DNA of 28,409 bases from Ruminococcaceae bacterium UBA5413 (GTDB lineage: Bacteria; Bacillota; Clostridia; Oscillospirales; Acutalibacteraceae). Shown here in pieces: positions 24,429-28,409 of this stretch. Numbering within the stretch: position 1 is the stretch's first letter; each line of letters begins with the position of its first letter. A model generated the notes under the pieces. The model was given only the letters and a program-made list of their open reading frames with translations. It had not been told where the DNA came from and searched no databases. The stretch covers positions 1 through 28,409 of the forward strand of contig DHNP01000037.1 of assembly GCA_002409585.1 (NCBI GenBank), read 5' to 3'. The position numbers and the translations under genes are program-made.

Positions 24429-26192
24429 TCATAACTTTCGCGCCGGCTGCCTGCCGGTAAACGGAAGCATAACGCCGAAAGGCAGAAAAAGCGCAAACGC
24501 AAACATATAGCGGTATTCACAAAACGTAGGCACGGCTGCCATAAGAGTAGCCCACAGCATAACCAGCGGCAGGTAAGGCAGCAAATACCTTACACCTTTT
24601 TTTATTATCAAAGCGGACGCCGACAGCATGGCCGACCAAAACAAAAAGCCTATGCCGAGCATATCTGAAAGAACCGGCTGCGTTCCCCACCAGCCGTAGT
24701 AACATCTCCACGCCTCGCGCAGGTCCGTCCCTGCTTTGCCGCTAAGTAAGTCGTACGACGCTATACTGTTTTCACGTGTGTCGCGTACGTCGGCCGTCCC
24801 CTCGAAAACCACCCAGTTCTCAGTGCCAATATGCCAGTAACCGACAGTTTCAAGGCAATAAGCCTTTATATATTCTTTTACGTTGTGCGGAAACATGCCG
24901 GCCCATGTTTTAAAAAACTTCGCCTTGTTGTTTTCAAGAAATTCATTGTCAAAGTTTTTATTAAATTTTATATTATCGGCTGTAAGCGGATTATAAACTT
25001 CCCTGACTGTTTTTTCGTCAAGCAGGCGGTTTAAAAAAGCTTTCTGCCCGACCGTTATATTACCGTCTTTTTTTACCGTGCGCGCCATCTGCTGCAAAGG
25101 TACCGCCACCGACTCGGCGAAAGGACTTTTCAGGACGCCGCATGATGAATACACAGGGCCCTGTATGATGGGCACAAAGATAAGAAGCGCTAAAAAAGCA
25201 GGCGCAAAGCGTTTGAAATATTGCCTGTAAGCTATTAATACCGCAGCCATAACCGCCGCGACTATAATAAAACCGTTGTTCCTTAAAAAGCATAAAATCA
25301 GGCTGAACGCCATGAATCTAATAAATTCGCCGCGCCCCATGCGTCCGCCGTTTTCAACCAGCGCGTAAATGTCAAGAGAATACAGCAGCAGGAAGGCGCT
25401 GAACGGCACGTCCTTCCAAAGTGTGACGGAATACATAGAAAACACAGGGTAAAAAATAAAATATGCCTCAGCGGCAAGTACCGCCCACAACGGTACAAGC
25501 GCCTTTTTAAGGCGGCACAGGGCATAGCCTGCCGACACAGACACCACCGCCAGCTGGAAAAACGCGAAGCATGAAATCCCGAAATCAATGTCTTTAAAGT
25601 ATTTTCCCAAAAGCATGAAAGGCCGCATAAGGATAATATAAAAGACAGGCTGCTGGTTTGACAGGCGCGCTTTTCCTAATGCCCTTATAATGCAGGCGAC
25701 AGAGTCCCCCGATATATTTCCCGGGTAATACACAAGCAGCGCCGGCAGCCAGCACAGAAACAAAAGGAGCGACGACGACGCCCAGAGAATCCTGTAATCA
25801 CGTTTGCCCCACACCCTGCGGCCTTTTGCGAACGCATGGCCTGCCGCAAGGTCAAGTATGCATGAAACGGTAAAAAAGAAAAATGCTGAAAGCATAACGA
25901 AATCCGCCGCATCTTCAGCGCCGAAAGAGGCCATCGTCTTTTCAGCTATATCTATTTTTGAACCTAAGACAAAAGAAAGCGAAAGCAGCACCGAATAAAC
26001 ATACGACAGTAAGAGCAGCCTTTTGCACCGCAATGCAAAAGTGCGCCTTGCCGCGGCAAATATAACCGCGGCGGTCGGAATAAAAACAGCAAAATTACTT
26101 TCTACATTAAAAAAGCTGAAAATAAAGCAGGTCAAAAAGTACGACAGCAAGACAGCGGCGGCATTTACCGGCGCCTTAATTTTTGCCGCCAT
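24429..26192 (-). CDS. Multi-spanning membrane protein, DUF6020/GT-C-like
   Basis: 587 aa, about 11-12 membrane helices, with an extracytoplasmic domain at about 365-500. Motifs near the first loop (YYPGNISGDSV, about 164-174, then NQQPVFYIIL) and WKDVPFSAFLL and LRNNGF look like the DUF6020 family, whose topology matches GT-C glycosyltransferases that use lipid-linked sugars. No biochemical role is proven for that family as far as I know. It is co-transcribed with, and overlaps by 17 nt, the upstream GT2 gene, which suggests that GT2 makes the lipid-linked sugar and this protein transfers it. Start codon ATG. Confidence 0.78.
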   Translation of the reverse strand: MAAKIKAPVNAAAVLLSYFLTCFIFSFFNVESNFAVFIPTAAVIFAAARRTFALRCKRLLLLSYVYSVLLSLSFVLGSKIDIAEKTMASFGAEDAADFVMLSAFFFFTVSCILDLAAGHAFAKGRRVWGKRDYRILWASSSLLLFLCWLPALLVYYPGNISGDSVACIIRALGKARLSNQQPVFYIILMRPFMLLGKYFKDIDFGISCFAFFQLAVVSVSAGYALCRLKKALVPLWAVLAAEAYFIFYPVFSMYSVTLWKDVPFSAFLLLYSLDIYALVENGGRMGRGEFIRFMAFSLILCFLRNNGFIIVAAVMAAVLIAYRQYFKRFAPAFLALLIFVPIIQGPVYSSCGVLKSPFAESVAVPLQQMARTVKKDGNITVGQKAFLNRLLDEKTVREVYNPLTADNIKFNKNFDNEFLENNKAKFFKTWAGMFPHNVKEYIKAYCLETVGYWHIGTENWVVFEGTADVRDTRENSIASYDLLSGKAGTDLREAWRCYYGWWGTQPVLSDMLGIGFLFWSAMLSASALIIKKGVRYLLPYLPLVMLWATLMAAVPTFCEYRYMFAFALFLPFGVMLPFTGRQPARKL

Positions 26193-27117
26193 TACAGCTG
26201 ACCTCCGCGTGCAGATTTGTCAATATCTCAATAAGCTGCCTGTGCCTGCTCCTTATAACGTCGAGTATAACCCCTGAAAAGAACGACAGCAGAGCGCATA
26301 TCCCAAACGAAAGCCCCAATATGAGCGTCGGGAACCTCGGTACCAAACCCGTCGCAAAATATTCTTTCAGGACAGGTACCATGCATAAAAGTGAAAGCAG
26401 CAGAAATATTGCCGAGACAGTTCCAAAGAAGGCAAACGGCTTATAATTTTTAAAAAGGCGGAACACCGTGGCTATGACCCTGCGCCCATCGGAAAATGTA
26501 TCGAGCTTTGAAAAACTGCCCTCCGGCCTGTCGCGGTACGCCACCGGAATTTCCGTTATGGCAAGGTTCCTTTCGACGGCATATATCGTCATTTCCGTTT
26601 CTATTTCAAACCCCTGCGAAAGCACCGGAAATGTTTTTACAAAGTCCCTGCCGAGCGCCCTGCAGCCTGTCATTATATCTTTTATATCGGCGTTGAAAAT
26701 TTTATTTATAAGCCACCTTACCGCACGGTTGCCCGTGTTGTGAAAAGGGCGCTTGTTCTCTGTAAAATACGTTGATGAAAGCCTGTCGCCTATAACCATA
26801 TCGGCTCTGCCGCCGAGCACCTGCTTTGCCATTTCCGGCGCGGCTTCCGCTGGGTACGTGTCGTCCCCGTCGGTTATGATGTAGCAGTCGGCGTTTATTT
26901 CACGGAACATACGCCTTACAACGTTTCCTTTGCCCTGCAGGTACTCATGCTTAACGACGGCTCCCGCTTCCTTTGCACGTTCGGCGGTTTTATCCGTCGA
27001 GTTGTTGTCGTAAACGTAAACAACGGCTTCCGGTAAAACTCTCCTGTAGTCCATGACAACTTTCCCGATAGTTTTTTCCTCATTGTAACACGGTATTAAG
27101 ACAACGACAGTATTCAA
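26176..27117 (-). CDS. Membrane-anchored family 2 glycosyltransferase (polyprenyl-phosphate sugar type)
   Basis: 313 aa. GT2 fold with VVVLIPCYNEEKTIG (4-18), YDNNSTDKT, the metal-binding DGDDTYP (83-89), and DIMTGCRALGRDF, as in DPM1/GtrB/YfdH relatives. Two C-terminal membrane helices (about 223-247 and 259-285) anchor it to the membrane. It likely moves a sugar from a nucleotide to undecaprenyl phosphate. Start: TTG at 27117 with GGAG 8 nt upstream is preferred over the GTG at 27126, which overlaps that ribosome site. First gene of a pair with the DUF6020-like gene. Confidence 0.88.
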   Translation of the reverse strand: MNTVVVLIPCYNEEKTIGKVVMDYRRVLPEAVVYVYDNNSTDKTAERAKEAGAVVKHEYLQGKGNVVRRMFREINADCYIITDGDDTYPAEAAPEMAKQVLGGRADMVIGDRLSSTYFTENKRPFHNTGNRAVRWLINKIFNADIKDIMTGCRALGRDFVKTFPVLSQGFEIETEMTIYAVERNLAITEIPVAYRDRPEGSFSKLDTFSDGRRVIATVFRLFKNYKPFAFFGTVSAIFLLLSLLCMVPVLKEYFATGLVPRFPTLILGLSFGICALLSFFSGVILDVIRSRHRQLIEILTNLHAEVSCNGGKN

Positions 27118-27126
27118 GAAGATCAC

Positions 27127-27428
27127 TCCATTTGTTTAATTCGATAAAATGATTTATATTATTTATAATAAGTTTAACATATATAAGAACAACTTCCAAA
27201 TGTAAATTAGCATTTACTTAAATTACCAGCGGTATATTCCTTTCGGCATCATTGGCAGAATTTCAGTAAAATATGTATTTTTTATTTCTTATTTATCCCA
27301 TGAATCTTTCTTTCCGTGCGCATGGCCACAAAACAGGACAAAAAAATATTTCCTGCATATTCTATACAGAAAATATTTTTGAAACTTTTTTTGATTTTCA
27401 GTAACGCAGTCCCTGCGGCAAGTAACGC
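27127..27428. other. AT-rich intergenic region
   Basis: About 300 bp of AT-rich DNA between two leftward genes. It holds the terminator of the VanY-like gene (27342-27380) and an AT-rich stretch (27140-27185) with only weak promoter matches for the GT2 gene. No open reading frame with a ribosome site was seen. Confidence 0.6.
27342..27380 (-). terminator. Terminator of the VanY-like gene
   Basis: AAAAATATTT pairs with AAATATTTTT, and CTG with CAG inside, giving about 14 bp around an 11-nt loop. The one odd position is a G-U pair only in the minus-strand RNA, which points to leftward use. T-run on the minus strand. Confidence 0.5.
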
Positions 27429-28241
27429 TTACGACTGTTCATTTTTGTATGAAACATATTCTTCCAGGCACATGGAAAATTTACGCATTTGAAGGGCGTT
27501 GTCCTCCCCTACATACCTGAAACGGCACGGGTCGTACTGCATGCCGGTAAACGCCGTTTTGTCCTCCGGATACCTGAGGACAAAGCCGTAATTAACGCAG
27601 TTTTTTATCAGCCAGTTATATTGCTTTGTTGAGGCAAAAACGCTGCCGTCTTTAACCCCGTCGGCGGAAATGGTAACGGAAAGGCCGGTCTGGTTTTCAT
27701 TGTACCCGCCTTTACCCACGGCATCCTGGGCAAGGCTTTCCGCTTTAACCTCCGAAAGCTTCTTGCTTTTAATAAGCTCCTGTGCATATGCCTTAAAAAG
27801 CTCGTTTTGCTTTTCAGTACTTACGTAGCCGCCCTTAAGCAGTAAAGGTGCTCCCGCCTTTTCCGCGTCGCCGAACATTTTCTCAAGCGCTGGGACTATG
27901 CGCTCATCTACATTTACGCCGCTGAAACTTCCCAGCTGGATTTTATAACCGTCCGGCAGCTTATTAGCCGAATTAACAAGCGTAAGCCCAAAATTATCTG
28001 AATAAATGGGCAGCCCGCTCTGTGCCGAACTCGTCTGCGAAGAAGCGGCTTTGCTTGCGGCGGCTTTTTTACGCAAAAACGGTTTAACCTGGAGCCAAAC
28101 GGTTACGGCGCCGGCTAAAACCGAAAAGCATATGACTATGACTATAACTGTCATAATCGTTTTTATTTTTTTTATCTGGCGGTACTTGCTCCACTCGGTA
28201 TGTGTTTTTACTATCCTGTCATCATTCTTAAACAAATGCAA
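27429..28241 (-). CDS. VanY/M15-like membrane-anchored protein, predicted pseudoenzyme
   Basis: 270 aa. Basic cytosolic N-terminus, one membrane helix (about 29-51), a Ser/Ala-rich linker (57-76), then an M15B D,D-carboxypeptidase-like domain (about 80-265). The fold motifs are plain: GGYVSTEKQNELF (137-149), NENQTGLSVTI (181-191), WLIKNCVNYGFVLRYP (210-225), YDPCRFRYVG (236-245) and a C-terminal LEEY. But relative to VanY (SEHQTGLAVDI and YEPWHFRYVG) the zinc ligands are lost: His to Asn183, Asp to Thr190, His to Arg240; the catalytic Glu is Asp237. Peptidase activity is thus unlikely; a peptidoglycan-binding or regulatory role is inference. TTG start with AAGGCAGG upstream. Confidence 0.85.
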   Translation of the reverse strand: MHLFKNDDRIVKTHTEWSKYRQIKKIKTIMTVIVIVICFSVLAGAVTVWLQVKPFLRKKAAASKAASSQTSSAQSGLPIYSDNFGLTLVNSANKLPDGYKIQLGSFSGVNVDERIVPALEKMFGDAEKAGAPLLLKGGYVSTEKQNELFKAYAQELIKSKKLSEVKAESLAQDAVGKGGYNENQTGLSVTISADGVKDGSVFASTKQYNWLIKNCVNYGFVLRYPEDKTAFTGMQYDPCRFRYVGEDNALQMRKFSMCLEEYVSYKNEQS

Positions 28242-28345
28242 AGCCTGCCTTCAGTGCATATATATTCACGGCGTGTAAACCATCTCCGTATGTACAGCCG
28301 CCATCCGCTGTTACCGCAGATTGTAAAATCGTTTCTTTATATAGT

Positions 28346-28374
28346 ATTCTATTACTTACGGCATATGATTGCAA
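28346..28374 (-). promoter_or_regulatory. Candidate promoter of the VanY-like gene
   Basis: On the minus strand TTGCAA (28369-28374), 17-bp spacer, TAGAAT (28346-28351), giving a leader of about 100 nt. Moderate match. Nothing else was seen between 28242 and the window end. Confidence 0.45.
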
Positions 28375-28409
28375 GGTGAAAAGAACTTCGTAAGCGTCAA
28401 AGCAATCGG

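Noticed and set aside
1..28409. Mobile element, phage, CRISPR array or defence island
   Set aside because: No transposase, integrase, terminal inverted repeats or spaced direct repeats were seen; genes are ordinary chromosomal types.

Overview
The window looks like the chromosome of a low-to-middle GC, Gram-positive anaerobe of the class Clostridia, probably near the Ruminococcaceae/Oscillospirales. This is inferred from a secretin-less type IV pilus cluster, the glmS ribozyme, separate streptococcal-type CoaB and CoaC, an ECF-type vitamin transporter, strong AAGGAGG-type ribosome sites and many GTG/TTG starts. No sign of a phage, transposon, CRISPR array or plasmid was seen. Most of it reads as core genome.

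Layout. (1) 1-108: a tRNA-Gly(GCC) cut by the left edge, with a consensus promoter. (2) 239-11432: a complete Gram-positive type IV pilus system. Three minor-pilin-like genes read leftwards (a 599-aa GspK/PilX-like protein, then PilV-like and PilW-like). The rightward block is pilA, a pilM-pilN fusion, pilO, prepilin peptidase, pilB, pilT and pilC. A 615-bp divergent control region separates the two arms; it carries three recognisable promoters, a possible operator and a long pilA leader. (3) 11493-12332: a small glycine-zipper protein gene (leftward) and trmL. (4) 12370-16132: the lower-glycolysis operon pgk-tpiA-gpmI. (5) 16200-19094: a leftward pantothenate-to-CoA operon, S component (PanT-like)-coaX-coaB-coaC. 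(6) 19258-21111: asnB. (7) 21264-23408: glmS with promoter, glmS ribozyme and terminator. (8) 23547-24362: a small orphan gene and a cytosolic Cu/Zn superoxide dismutase. (9) 24429-27117: a leftward pair of surface-glycan type membrane proteins (DUF6020-like GT-C protein and a membrane-anchored GT2). (10) 27429-28241: a membrane-anchored VanY-like protein.

How it works together. Pre-pilins are cut by the prepilin peptidase, assembled by PilB on the PilC platform with PilMN/PilO as the alignment complex, and retracted by PilT. The divergent trio would form the tip-initiating complex. The ECF S component would bring in pantothenate, which CoaX phosphorylates and CoaB/CoaC convert to 4'-phosphopantetheine. 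GlmS makes glucosamine-6-phosphate for the cell wall, and the ribozyme gives feedback on its mRNA.

Most notable. The VanY-like protein has lost all three zinc ligands and the catalytic acid of M15 peptidases, so it should be a pseudoenzyme. The pilA control region has tandem strong promoters, a 9-bp inverted repeat around one of them and a structured leader of about 270 nt that I could not assign to a known riboswitch class. I did not find a convincing wholly new multi-gene system.
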